Shown piece after piece: positions 11,441 through 26,400 of a DNA stretch of 64,000 nucleotides (within the stretch, counting starts at the first letter, position 1; the number at the start of each line of letters is the position of its first letter). The translations under genes and the position numbers were made by a program. The DNA is from Rotaria macrura (Eukaryota > Rotifera > Eurotatoria > Philodinida > Philodinidae). The stretch is from contig OENT01000797.1 in NCBI GenBank assembly GCA_900239685.1, positions 1 through 64,000 of the forward strand. Direction: 5' to 3'. The notes under the pieces are model-generated. The model was given only the letters and a program-made list of their open reading frames with translations. It did no database searches and was not told where the DNA came from.

Positions 11441-14400
11441 ATGCCGAAACAACGTATACAAACAACTACATTGAATTCAGCATCTGGAAATACTTCAAGG
11501 CGTCCTTGTGATACTTTGTCTAAGCCTAACTCATCATCGGATAATGAAGACGTAATTCCAATTCCGATACAAATTTTTTTATGGCGTCAGAGCAAGTAAG
11601 TTAATTGATTTTTATTTCGTTCTTCGAAAGACAGAACAAAATATTTCCCTTCTCATTCAAAGTCCATTCATCAAACAAAAGTTTGGCAATCTAACTGATG
11701 CATCAGCCATCGTAAGTTAAATATATATGTATATTAAATTTTACATGAACTATACTCTATCATCATCTATCATAGAGTTTTGATCGAGTTCTTGTTCAAA
11801 ACATCTTACATGGTTTATCGCCTAGTCTTAGTGACGCTATTGCCAGCATCCCACGATGGTTACTAATCAAAGTGGTAAATCGATTGATTGTTTTATAGTA
11901 AACCACGTCAAATAATAAAATATGTCCTGTTGCTTTTGTTACAGGCATTTCCACATGTAATGCATGCATGTTCTGCTGCAATTGAACATAGTCTTCATTC
12001 AATTCAACAACAACCTATCACAACTGGTCATCCGTCATTACTTGTTTCATCGTCTTCATCTGTTTCTCCATCGCCTTCATCACAACTTCAAGTTCCAGCT
12101 AGTGTTCAATTACCTCTTAATACTCCTGGTATACCTGTACCTCTTGGTCCATTAGCTTCAACAAGTCTTTCTCCAACAATATCTGCTGAACATCAATCTA
12201 GTCATCAACCAATATTTCGTCTATCGTCAACAGCACATAGTACAACTAGTTATGCATCACTAACAAATAAGTTAAGTCCAACTGAGATCCGACTTTTTCA
12301 TACACTACATTATCTTATATTGGATGCTTATACTCAAAATAACAATGCATCTACAATTACAGATCAACTCCTTCCCTTAAATACAATACAATTATTTATT
12401 TATTTATTCATACCTTATATTCATACTTATTTGCAAAGTAATGAAAAAGAATTTCTATCACATCCTGATCTCACTCAGGGCATGCGTCTTATATGGCAAC
12501 CTTTGCTGGAGCATCGTCAGCCAAATATACGTACGTTTAGTTCATTTGTAAAACCAATTATACCATCATATGCATCACCAAATGAAAATGGTGATTATCT
12601 AACAGTAATAAATGAATCATTACAACAACATCAACAACTGCAACAGCAACAACAACAGCAACAACAGCAGCAACAAACATTTTATATAAATAATAATAAA
12701 CGTAATCGTTTATCGGTTCTGGTTGAATCTCCTACACCAATACCAACAACACGAGCAATTCTTGAAGAATCTGAAGAAGATCAACAATCACAAGCTTCAC
12801 CACCACCAGTAACACCGCCACCACCAATATTAACACCAACCTCACAACCCTTAACAACTGTTGAATATCATGGCCAACTACCAAGATCAGTATCCGAAAA
12901 ACAACCGTTATCTGACTTGACAAATCAACCAACTATGATGGCACCTATTGTTAGTAGTGAAGGCAGTAGTATAAGTTTATTTCAACCAATAACAATGAAA
13001 AAAGAACAAAAATCGACAACATCCGTTCAGGCTGATTCTGATACAACCACAACGAATAATTCGATAACTGATCTCAGTGCTTATGGAACATCGAGTAGTA
13101 CCAAACCACGAGCACCACTCGTACATATGAGTTCAATCTGTTCAATATCGGATTCTAGTCGTTTAACAACATCACCACAAAGTCCAGGTAGGAACAAAAA
13201 TGAAAAATAGAGATTTTCCATGATATAGTACTGATACATGTTTACTTTTGAAGGTGGTGATAAATATAATATTCTACCGAGTGGTGTTGTTTCATCATCA
13301 TCATCTGCATCAACACCATCTACTCTACTGCCATTACATTGTAGTCAATGTCAACAACCTGTATTTGCTCCGAATCATCCACAAAATATTTCATATATTT
13401 GCTCAAGTTGTACAACTGTGAAGCCAATACCGACACAAAAGTTTTCTGACCTTCCATTACGGCCAACTGTTCAAAAAGATTCAACGTCGACAACTCGTCG
13501 TCAAAGTACAACAACGCCAAAGCCCCGAACATGTCCACGTTCATCAGAATTACTTTTGCTTGCAACATATTTCGATATTGGAATCTTACGTACATTATTT
13601 AGTCCATCATGGTTAACCGATGGTTATTTATGGTGTTTAGAATATTTACATAAACGTATTATTGATATATCGGATGAAATTCTATCAGATGCATTAATGA
13701 ATGGTACATTACCAATAAATATTCTTCGTTTTAAAAGTCTCTCGATTCCACAATTACATCTTGGTAATGAACAAGATTATTATGAATATTTAAAAAATAT
13801 CTATTTTAATGAACAAGTAACAAATGATATTATCGAACAACAATGCATTATGGCTGGTACAGGTGATATAGCAGCTTCAACTTCAATAAAACAACCGGCT
13901 ACATTGTTAAATGTACCATTTAAATATTTTGCTGGCAAAAGTCCATACAATGGAAAACACAGCCAAAAATATGATAATTTTTATAAGAAAATAAGGTAAG
14001 AAACGATTATATCGATGAAGTTTTCTTATGTTCTTTTCTTTCTGCTTTGCTGTTTGTCGTTTTTAACATAACTTCTTTTTTTACTACAAAAATAAAAGAG
14101 AAAAACAATTGTTGGCTCGAGGGTAATATGAAAAGTCAAAAAAAAACCGGAACTTCTCATTGTTTGCAATAACATTTATAAGACTTGCAAATATATGAGA
14201 AATGAAATTTTGTTTTACCTTATTTCGTGTTTCTCTATGTCAATGCTTGTTTCTTATTTCAAACGGTTTCCTTTCTAATTCTTGTTTTATTTTTAATTTT
14301 ATTTCAGTAAAATTCATTATATTGATGAAGAAGGTGTTGAACATTTGGATTTGGCCAACATTGATCGCCGAGAGAACATGGCATCATCAGCATCGTCAAA

Positions 14401-17400
14401 AGCTAGTCGTCTTCATTTAACGGATCCCGGCTTACTATTACTAAAGACATCAACAATAAGTACCATGGACCGTCCTCTATTACCTACAACGACAGTGGCA
14501 ACACCTACAACTATTATAGTTCGACAATCAGTCGACAGTCTATTGAATGCTCCGAATCCTAGTACAACAAAAAATGTGACTGCTCAACCAGTGACTAATT
14601 TAAGTGTGATGAAAACTTATAGTGTTAGTGATTCAGAAATCAACTATAAATTTCTCGAGGAAATCGAAGAAGCACAAGGTTCAAGTGCATATATTAATCG
14701 AAGTGGTACGATTAATTTTGGTGTTGTTCTTGCTGGCATACATGCTGTTATATGTAAAGAGCATCATTTAAAAGTTTGTGAATTAGTCATGAATATTCTT
14801 GATGTATTACTTGGTTTGGCTGTTATATCATCATCTGAAGATGATATGCATAAAAAACAATTATTAACTGTTGGAAATAGTGGAACAACAACTGAAGAGC
14901 GAGGAGATGAACAATTGGAAGAATGGTTAAAACAGATCGATGCAAAAGAAGAAGAAAAATTCCAACTAGCTGTCGATATCACACTCAGGTAAATATAAAA
15001 TATTCAAAGTTGAATTATGCTATGTTTAGAAAGTAGAACTGAAATCAATTTTCTATCTATTTGAATAACTTTGAAAGATTTATATTTTTATTATACTAGA
15101 TGTAGTGAAACTTTGATGCCTTCTGAGATATTCATTTTAGAAGTCAACTTTCTAACAACAAAAACCTAAGAGTAAACTATCTTGGAAGTGCTGTCACTGA
15201 CTACCACTGGCATAGCCATACGTTTTGATTATTCTCAGTAGAAAACGTTTTGAGTCTTATACGTTTGTTAAAACATGCTAGAGAACTATTTGAGAAGCAT
15301 ATCAATGAAAACGATTATTCTTAGTTATTTTTATAACATTTCGATGTCTATCATTTATTGAAAAGGATAGAGATAACTGAGTTCGTCCTATCCTTTTTTC
15401 ATTAAGCTCTCATCTAACTCTGACAGTACTATCTCCGGAATAACAGAAAAAACAGTTTTCATTTGCTAGAAAGTAAGCCTAACGGAAGGACTTAACCCTT
15501 TCTAACCGGTTATCAGAAGAACGAGTGCAAAAAAATCTTCTCCATTGTATTTGGCCTCCACTCACTGCGTAGATATCGAAAATCTAGTATTCGATACCCC
15601 GGGAAGATGATGAGTCACAATACGAGTTGATGTTACCTTTTGGTCACAGTCGGCCGTAACAGTACAAACATGTAAAAAACTTGATGCATTTTGTACCTAA
15701 AGGAGTTTGAAGGTATTTTACTTTTTCTTAATCCATACCATGAAATTAGAACAAAGACTATGTTCCTACCTTTTCTCTCGATGCCTCAGCTGAGTTATCA
15801 TTAGAATATCCTGAAATATCATGGAATTATGCAAAATGTTGCCTGTTTTCTTGAGATAAGACTCAGAAATAAGAGAAGTTCTGAAAGAGTTCGAACTAGA
15901 GATTATATCTTACCATTGACAACCACTTCAGGATGCTTCGAAAACTCCCAGAGCTTCTCTTAATTCTCGGTCTTATCTCAAGACAACAAGCAACATTTTA
16001 CATAATTCCGTGATATTTCAACGTATTCTAGCGATCACTAAGTTGAAGTATCGAGAGTAAACTTAGAAACATAATCTTTGTTCTTGTTTCATGATATGAA
16101 TTAAGAAAAAGTATAAACCATCAAACTCCTTCAAGTAGGAAAAAGATCAACTTTTTGACATGTTTGTATTGGTACGGCCGGATGTGAACAAGTGATAACA
16201 TTCTAGTTTTTTTCCTTGTATGATTCATTACTGAAACACTATCATTAACAGTGAGGGAAACTAAGAATCAATCAACAAACAGTTGTCAGTCGGTCCTTCG
16301 AATATCGACGCTGATTAGATGTTCGAAAAAGTGATTGCGAGGATTGTGAGGATTCTCCATCGTACTCAACTCTCATGATGCTACTTTGAGAAATTCAAGT
16401 GTATTTATCTTGAATGAACGGTGAATAAATTGTAACATTGGTGTGTTTAATTATTATGATATCAGAACGATATTCAACACTAGTTTCAAACAGTTTTTGA
16501 GAAAACAATTTCAAAATGTGCCCATTTGGTACTATCCGATCGGAAAGGGTCCATGAATAATCTAAAGAAATAGAATTTAGTAAAATTTCGGCTTTTTTAT
16601 TCAATTTAGAATAATCAAACGACTAGGGTGTCCACATTGTCAACCACGTGGACGTAGTTTTACAGCCGATCAGTTACGTGGTAAAGTACGTTTATCATTG
16701 AATAAACTTCGTATATTAAATCAAAGGCGATTTGAAAAGTATGTGAATCATTCCTCGGTTGATTATTCGTTTGCCTAAAATAAGAATTTTTGTTCTCTTA
16801 GATATTTTCTTAATTTAACTCTCAACGGTGATCTTGTTCACATACTTGACATATTTCATGCTTTATGTGGCTATTGCTCAGAATCCAGTGCTGGTCTTGC
16901 TCATTATTCACCTTATAGTAAGACCATTATTTTTGTTGTCGTTTCTTTTTCAATTAAATTCACATTGATTTCTTATCTATAGTTCCAACAAAAGTTGATA
17001 CACATTTACGGCAAAACTATTCAAATAACTTTGGCAATACACATCTTGGTATTGGACCAAAAGGAATCGATGGATTTATATTGAATATTGTATTTAAACA
17101 ATTTGTGACACGCCTTATTGTGATGAAAGAATATTTAATGAGTTCAGAAAATGTTGCTCTCTATGGTGAATGTCGAGCTTTTTTAACATGTATTAAAGAA
17201 AATCATGGTGGAATATTTCGTTTGGTGGTTTTTTCATCGTTACTTGATCCAGAAAAAAAACTCAAAGCATTCAAACAACAAGATCTAAGTACGAAATTAA
17301 AAGCAAAAGGATCAAATACATTTGTTCGACAAGACGTAGTTAATAATAGTGGGAAAGGGGTACGTATATATATATATATATATTTATATTGATCTATTAG

Positions 17401-20400
17401 TTATTCTAACAATTTCTTTTCTTCATTTAATAAAAGGCACTTCTCAATCGTGATTTATCAGATGATGCCGATCTTGATCGTCATGGTAGTAGTAATCAAC
17501 AAGTGCCAGTGTCATCCGTTGACGATGCTCTAGTCACCAATACTGTACATACAACGTGTAGCATTAAATTAAAAAGTAAAAGATTGACATGTTATTATTT
17601 GTCGTTGTCTCCAACGTATTAATACTATTTTTTGTTAAAGGTACTCGTGCACGAACTGGTTCATTTATGGGCGGTGATGATCATAGTCTATATACACACC
17701 AAGAAGAAAGTTTATACGTTGATTTATCACTCGTTCGTTTTGGTTTACTACGTTTAAATTTTATGATGGAATCATGTCCGCCAGGTTCATTGCCTGATCC
17801 ACAATTTTTAAATAGTCTTCTTATTTTGGTTCGTATCAATCAAATATTCTTATTATGTTGAATTCATTCTTATGTTTTTTGTTAGGATTCACCCGTTATA
17901 TCGAAAGCAGCGTATCTTGTTGAATGTGCTTATTTTGTTCGTCGTTGTGCATTAGGTCAATGGCCAGAATGGATGCGTATCAATATGCAAACATTTCGTC
18001 CACAGGAATCATTTGCTGCTCGTGCAACCGGTAATATGAATTCTAGATTAAATAAATTATATCAAGCAGCGGCAGCAAGAATGTTTTATATATGGGGCGA
18101 GGTAAGTCAAAGGAATTTAGTTTTTAAAATAAAAAGTCAACAAATTTACACGAATAAATTCCTATCAAAAGGCACTTTCATCACAACTTGAAAGTATATT
18201 AGACAATGAACAACAACAACATCATCAAAACATAACAGTAGATCATACAAATGAAACAAGGATAGGATCAGAAGGAGGAGGAGCAGTAGCAGGAACAACA
18301 CTTTGGAATAGTGATGAAACATACGAAGATTACTATAATGAAGGTAGACATGCATGGAGTACCGTCTTGCATGTTATCCGTATTTTTGTTCGCTTCATGT
18401 CTACACACATATATACACGTCTAAATGTTTGCGCGTCGATGTATCTATTTTCATTCCAATATAATCCTATTTATAGATGATAAATTTCTTTTTATTGATT
18501 TTTTTCAGCCATTGTTAATCGTTCAGGTCATGATTGTCCGTATGCATTACGTGTTATTGCTTGTTTACTGCTCCATGAAATTACATCATTTTTACGTGAA
18601 GTCTATGATACATTACCTAAACTTTCATCAATACCACAAACAGGAGTTAATTTTCGACAACAGCAACAGCGCCCAAACAATCAACCAGCAAGTGCACCAA
18701 CAACTCTCGTGGAAACATGCTCAACCTTAACGGATAAACGCTCGACAGATCGTATGCGTATGGGCAGTGTTGTTTCTCAAATATCGAATAGAAGTTCAGC
18801 TTCATTGTCAAGTGATCATCCAGCACGTATGTATAATTTTCATGGATATTTATTTATTCTAGTTCATCGATTTTACTTTATGAATCGATTAGTTTCACCA
18901 CAAGCATCGTCTACAACGATACCGCCTGTTCTAAGTACAATACCCGCAACAATAATTAATATGAATCCAACATTAATCGGTGAACGACACATTAGTTTTG
19001 CTGTTAATAAAGAAAATGATTCGAATGACAGCAATCACACAGCTCTCATTATGAATGAAGATGATGGTGTGGTTGTTATCGATGGGAATTCAACACCTTT
19101 GATGAATGATAGACGAAGTTAGTACAAAATATGTCGATCATTTTTTCCTTGTTTTTAAGAGATATTTCCTTTTTAGTGTCTGTTGCAGCATATAAATCAG
19201 GCAGTGTTACAGGCAGTACTGGCAAATCAAAATTAGTGCGACGAAGTAGCGTTAAATTAAGAAAACCATCATTACGAATAAAAGAAACAGGAAAAAGTAA
19301 GAATACTCTAAATTTCTCATTAAGAATCTACGATAACATTTAATACTGATCAGAATAATCAATAGTGTATAGATCTTAGTTGAAGTTTGTAATAGATAAT
19401 CTTATCAATTTTAAAAATCATTCTTATATTTCATCAAATAATGTAGAAGAATTACCAAAATTCATTTTCTAATAAAATGTAAACAGACTGTTTCGTTAAG
19501 TGTTAAAAGACAATCGTCATGCTCGAAAGTCGGTTGTAGTAATCAATAAGAAAAATCATTTTCTAATCTCAATACTATATTTTCCATATTCAGTAACCTC
19601 TCTCTTGAAGTAAGCAGTCGTCTATATATAAAGTTCTATTTTCGCTTTCATTTCTCGGTTGGCTTTTGGTATTTAATCATACTTTTTTATTCATTAAGCT
19701 AATCGTCGTTCGTCTTATCGAACACGTCGTCGAAGTCATGCATCCAATATTTCATCGGAAACCGATGGTCATCAAAGTAATATCGGAAGTGCAGCCATGG
19801 AACCAACCGATGAATATTTAAATGGCAATGATGAAGATTTTGATCAAGGAAATTTTGATGATGTCATCAATACTCGACCATTTCCATGGATAAAAGTAGT
19901 CATACGAATATTAAACGATGTTAATTTGACATGTGATCATCAAATAAAATGTTTATCGAATTGTTATGATAAACAAACAGCAAGCTGTAAGAATCTTATT
20001 CAAGCATTATTAAATATGTATCGATTATCATCATCGAATATGCCTAACATTGGTTCATCATTTTCTCGTTCATCATCATCAACACACAGATCAATGACAC
20101 ATTTAAAACGTAATGATACAACATCAAGTAAAAGTCACCAGGATCCTAAAAAACGACGAGTACGAAGAAGAAGAGACAAACTTTGTCTTTTTTTTTTTGA
20201 TTTACTATAACATAACATGACGTTTGCTTTTTTATCATAGGTTTCAACGTGTTTATTTGGTGAAAACACTGGAATGAACACTGAAAATGCTGGAAAAAGT
20301 ACAATGGCAAGTAAAACAGTCGATGGACCTAGCTATGGTATGGTTTTTGAAACGGCTGATCCACATGTCGATAAACAAATCAATACACATTTTACTGCTA

Positions 20401-23400
20401 TAGCTACTTATCTAGAAAAACAAGTTCGTTTTATATTTATTCGAATAAAATTTTTCACAATGTTTTCTTTTTTATTTGTTTTTATTGTTCAGGTTGGAAC
20501 ACTAGCACAAGTTCCATTGATGATACTTTGCAAATCGTCAGTATTATTAGAAGATGAACATTATGCGCAAATATTGAATCTATCATGGGAACTTTTACTA
20601 GATCGCAATGAAGAATTAGCTGCCTGTGCTGGTAAAAAGAACAACAGTTTTCACCGAATATTATATTTTGTTTTTTAATAAAAACAAAAAAAATTTCTTC
20701 TTTCTTATTTACAGCAACTATTGTTATTCTCGCCGCTGCTCGTGCCAATCATTTAGTTGACACATTACTTCATACACAAATGGAAAATTCTTCGGCATTG
20801 ATTCGTTATAATGCTATATTAAAATTTCAAACATTGTGGCGTTTTCGTTATCAATTTTGGATTCGACTAGAAGAAGGTGCACATTCAATGATGAAGGTAA
20901 AATAACTAAAAAATCTAGATTGAATAGGAAAGATTTTTCCTACTAGATACTTCCGCCAAGTATTGAATTTGTTTTACCATCACCCGCACTTGGTATTTCA
21001 AATCTGCAAACTGTTGATCCACCATGGATGCCACATGCTAAAACGCTTGTGGAACAAGTTGCATTAAATCAAGAAGAAGTGGTATGTCAACGTTTCGTAG
21101 AATTGGGAAAAACGAAAGAAGAGTGGAAAAACCTTATTCTCAAACAACTTTTCTTTATAGAGAGCTGTTGTCACAGCCAGTAAAACACGTAAAAAACATC
21201 AACAAGAATCAATACACTCGGCATTAATGGCTGTAGAAACAAGCAAACGGGTTGCAAGAGAGAACTTTGCGATGTCAACTGTGGCAATGCTACAATCGGC
21301 TTCATTTGAGCCACTTCTACATCAACCAAGAGACGAGGAAGAAGAAGGTATGATTATCCTTATGTTTATGCATTTGACCATAGAAATAAAAATGTTCTTG
21401 ATTTTTTTTACTAGGACATACCGATGATGATCGATTTGTTGAAACAAGTATTCAGATACGTCAAGCGCAAGGAGCATTCCCATCCGCATTTGGTGCCGCT
21501 GTTTATCTTCTGGTTGAAATGCTAGAAGATGAAGAAACCCTGGAGAGTGGAGCAACAGGTTTGTTAAGAGAGAAAAAGCAAAACACTATCAGTCAAGTTT
21601 TGATGTTGAGTGAAACGTGAAATTACCACAAAGTCTAGCTAATGGGTTCACATTCTTCGTTTGAACATCTCGTATTTTTCAAATAAATCTGTGAAAATCT
21701 AAAATGCTAACTGAAAACATAGTCAGATGACTGACGTATGCCAAGTCAATTTCTCGACAGCGAAATTATGTTTGAAAAAAGTCGCACAGACAAGCTTCTC
21801 TTAGTAATCCATTGATGTCGAGAGGAGAATCGTATCACTGGGTAAAGTCTAATGAAAAGAGCTGTACAAAAGGTCTAATGATTTAGGCTTCTATGCAAAA
21901 TGTTGCTAGTCTGAAGCCAATGAATAATTCGAGAACTTGCAGTGATGAGGATGAGTATATACGTATCAGTACGACTCTTTTCTCTAAATTCAAAACAATT
22001 TGAAAAATAGAAACATACCGCTTAGTACTCTAGGTTTTTGCTTGTTCGACAGTTGAAACAGATTCTTTTGGTTGATATCTGCTACTTTATTGCTCGTTTG
22101 TATCAGTCTCTGTGCTTTTAATTAAGACCCTTTGATCAAGAGTGTGACCCTACCAGATATGAAATCCTAGAAGAAACTCAATCTTGCTGTTGAGAATTGA
22201 GTTATGATCAAATCAGAATTCGTCTAATTTCAATCTTAAAAGATTGGAATTTTTAGCTAGAGATAGTGTGGTTTTCGTGATAATATCCTATTGTGAACCA
22301 ATGTACTTATTTCAGAAGTGATGATCTTCTTTGTATTAAAACTATAACTGTAAGAGACACAAGCAAGTTTTTCTCACACATCTTTTGATCTATGACAACA
22401 TTGATAAGAAAGCGATTCTACATGGAAATAACGATCCATACATGAGTTTTAGTGGCATTGTCCTAAATCGAAAGGAAAGCAACAAGAATAACAAAGATAT
22501 TACATAGACTTCATAGAATCTGTTCAACGATCGAAGTTAAATTGTAAAAGTATTTTATCAACTGTGAATTTTGTGATTGCTCGAATATTGATCACGACTT
22601 TGCTTACCGTTAAATGAAAGATTTCTACTAGTCACTTGATTATTCTGCAGGAAAAGGTTTCCGTCTAGTGAACAACGGTTATTTTACACTGTATTCATTG
22701 TGTAAATCATAAACGTAGTATTTGTAAATGTTAATTTTACGTCTTTGGTTTCAGTATCTGCTGCAGCTCGAAAAGCTCTTTGGACATGTCTAGTCGATGA
22801 ACCAACACTATTAATTCGGTTTTTCTTTGAAAAACTTTCTCTTAAAGAACGTCGTGTAAGTCATAACTTCGTTTTTTGTTGGAAATTTATCATAAGAATT
22901 TAATTTTTTTGTCGTTTGTTCATATTAGATCAAATCTCTTCAAAGTCTTCGTCGTCTAATGATATGTTTAACTGATATACCACCTCAATTTGCTCATGCA
23001 GTATTTAACTATGTTCTTGGCTTGCTCATGAGTATGGTACGCTCGCCACTTGAAGGTTCACAAGAATTGATTGTCGCTGGTCTTACACTCCTATGGCAAA
23101 TAATTCCCTATCTGCATGGCCTTGTCTTAAAAGATTTAAAACAAATTCTACGTAAAGAACAAGCTGAAATAATGATATTAATAACTGGCAACATGCCATC
23201 AACGAAAAAAGTTATCATACATGGTCCTGATCTATCACAAATTCCTACACAAGCAATCATACAAGAAGATACACAATTTAGTAATGTTCTACAAGAAGCA
23301 ATGGATTTTTTCGGTATACCAGACTCCAAGCGTGATCGATATTATCTAATTGATGTTAAAACTCAACAAATACATATTCCCGATACATATGTAAGAGATT

Positions 23401-26400
23401 TTTATTTTTTTCGTCGAAACATTTATCCACAATTATCATTAATACATATGGATGCCAAACAATCGCAAAAGCAATTAGAACAAATGTCAATTTATTTGAA
23501 AACAACAGAATTATCAAAAGTTTTATTTGCACGTTATCTAGTTGAAAATACGCCATACAATCAAATACACAATTGTGTGACATTTTTTCATGATGAACTA
23601 ATTAAAAGTCCATCATTTCCAAGAAAACCATTAGAATCCGATTATAATCTATATACAAGAATATCTGATAAAGAATTATTTAATTTAGACATGTTGCATA
23701 AATATAATTGGTAGGTTATTGATTTAAGATTATCGATAACGAAAAACAAGCCTAATGAAAGACGATTCGGCCATGTTTATAAGAGAAATGAATGGAAATA
23801 TAGTTTTCAAATAATTTCATGTTGATTGAGATGAACCTTTGATTGCCATTATGGAAAGTCTAAAAAGCTAAACACACCGTCTTGAGTCATCTAGTACGAT
23901 CGATGACTGTTTCAATGAATTTTCATAAAATAGAAACCTCAGTGTACAAGCATAGGCGATGGCAGAGTTTCAATCAAAAGATTATGCTTCTTTCTCAAAC
24001 TGTTAAATATCTGCATATCCCACTAACTTATTTCATAAGAAGATTAAAAAGAATAATTCGAGTTTCTCTAGAAATATATAAAACTGAACGATAGGAGCAT
24101 GATCGTATCCGAATTTTCTAAGTATTACTATACATTATGATGAGGGGAGTCTAAATATATTCGTCTTGTAACTGAAACTCTATAAAATTTCAATCGGAAC
24201 ATCAGTTTGAAAACATATGCATATATTATTCGTATCGTTACACTTTATTCTTCAATGTACATCGTATCGATGGATGTAGTTTGAAGGCTAGATTCACATT
24301 TCTTTGAGTCTTTCATAGATCTTCGAGAAAGTTGATGTAGACTTTTTCACATAAGCATAAATCTTGACGAGAGACTCATCCAATTGTGAAGACATATTTT
24401 ATTGACTCAGTGAATAAGAACAAAACAACGAGAAAAATTGGGATTCAAGAGGCTTCTAGTGTCAAAATTGAATATAGTTATTTTAAAGTCAAATATATTC
24501 ATTACATATTTGTTTTCTGCTATTACGAAGATGTATCGTTTTGTTGACCTATGCTAAAAGAAAACACTGACTTCAATTCGATGGTGATCATTTACGAAAT
24601 TATGTAAAATTTCAGATTTTTCCATGATATTTTCAGGAAAACCTGAACTAAACTGATTCAAATCTAATTTTTCTTTATGTAATACTTTTCTCTGCTTTAT
24701 CCTAGGATTAAACTAATCGCATGTTTATTTTTCAACATGGATGGTAAAACAACGACTACATGGGATATCACGCTTTTTCTCAATGTCATCAATGGTGCAT
24801 TCATTTTACATTGTGAAGATTTTGCCATGTTACGATTTTGTCTTGCGATATATATCAGTACGGCTAAACATTTTCGACATATATTTGCTACAAATGGGTA
24901 GGTCAATTCAATTTGACATATTTTCTGAAGCATGGCTAGAACGATTTTTTGTTTCTAGTTATTTATTGATAATGCCAACGTTTCTTCGTGTCTATTCTAA
25001 TATTCAATCGAATCCTATGTTAAAACGAGCAATTGAATATTGTTGTCGACAGTTTTTTATTTTACATCGTATACCATTTATATTACAGATGCTGGGTAGT
25101 ATATCACAATTACTTGATTTCGATGAACAAGCTGATGTTACTGATACAAATAAAATTCAACCGATACATTTATTTCGTTTACTTATTGCATTGGAACAAA
25201 CAAGTGTTGATGCTATGCGCGACGATTATTCAATATTAGAATTAGTTAAAGATGATTCATCGTCAAATAAAGCAACATCAATAATAACGCCAACAACAAT
25301 GCCTATAGCAAATATGACTGTAGTTGCAGCACTCGGTCAAGGAAATATGATTGCACCATCAACAATTAAAACGTTAGATTTTTGCTATGCAGATGATGAT
25401 ACGATTTTTACATTACTTAATTGTATCGATGTTTGTGTTACTGTTGGTAAGTTAACCATTGAAAACAGATATCACTCGTTAATAAAGAGTATCTTTTATT
25501 ATTTCCGAATTATCACTAATAACAACTATCCGAGGGAAGTCAATGAAATAAACCTTAAAATCATACCAATGTAGGACTATTCATGAATGAGAATCAACGT
25601 ATAAAATTGAGAAAAAAAATTCGAAAGAACAATCAAAACTTCGTGCCATCATCAAGTAGTATTGTATTCGTGTTGTTCATTTAAGCATGCTAATACTAAT
25701 AGAGACCGACATGATAGTCAAATAATCTTATCGGTATCTATCATCTCTTATAAGAAAAAATAGTGTGACGTACACAACACCCTTCAAAATGATCTACGGA
25801 AAGTTTTTGTCCGATCTGAAAAATATTCATATCTGATAGAGCAGCACCCCTACAGTTCTTGTTTGAAACTACGTTATAAATTCAAAGCAACATTTAGTTT
25901 CTTTTCTTTTTTTTAATTCATTAATTAATATTATATGGTTTTAGTTGCATATGCACCGGAATCAATACGATCATTACAAATGCTTGGTATTATAGATTTA
26001 CTCTTGCCGAAATATTTAGAATACTTGAAAGATCGTACGAATAAAAATGATTGTCAAAAGCATGGTCGTGAAGAAATGAAAATAATCGAAAAACTATCCG
26101 TTGCTATTAAAACGATGATAAGTGCATCGGAATCGTTGACACGAACATTTGTCGGACCAAAGCATGAACCATTGACAGGTGCAAGTTATAAACATTCAAG
26201 GGGTTCGAATCGTTCACCTTCTATTGTACCCGACGAAGATTCAATGAGGTAAAGATGCGATTTTATTTAGAAAATGAAAATCTCATTAGATTTATTATTC
26301 TAGCCGTTTTATTGATGATCGAACAAAGACGAAAGCACAAGATGCCGATGAACATAAACAAGCGTCAGAATTTCGTTGGCCTCGTGATACACTTCTTTCA

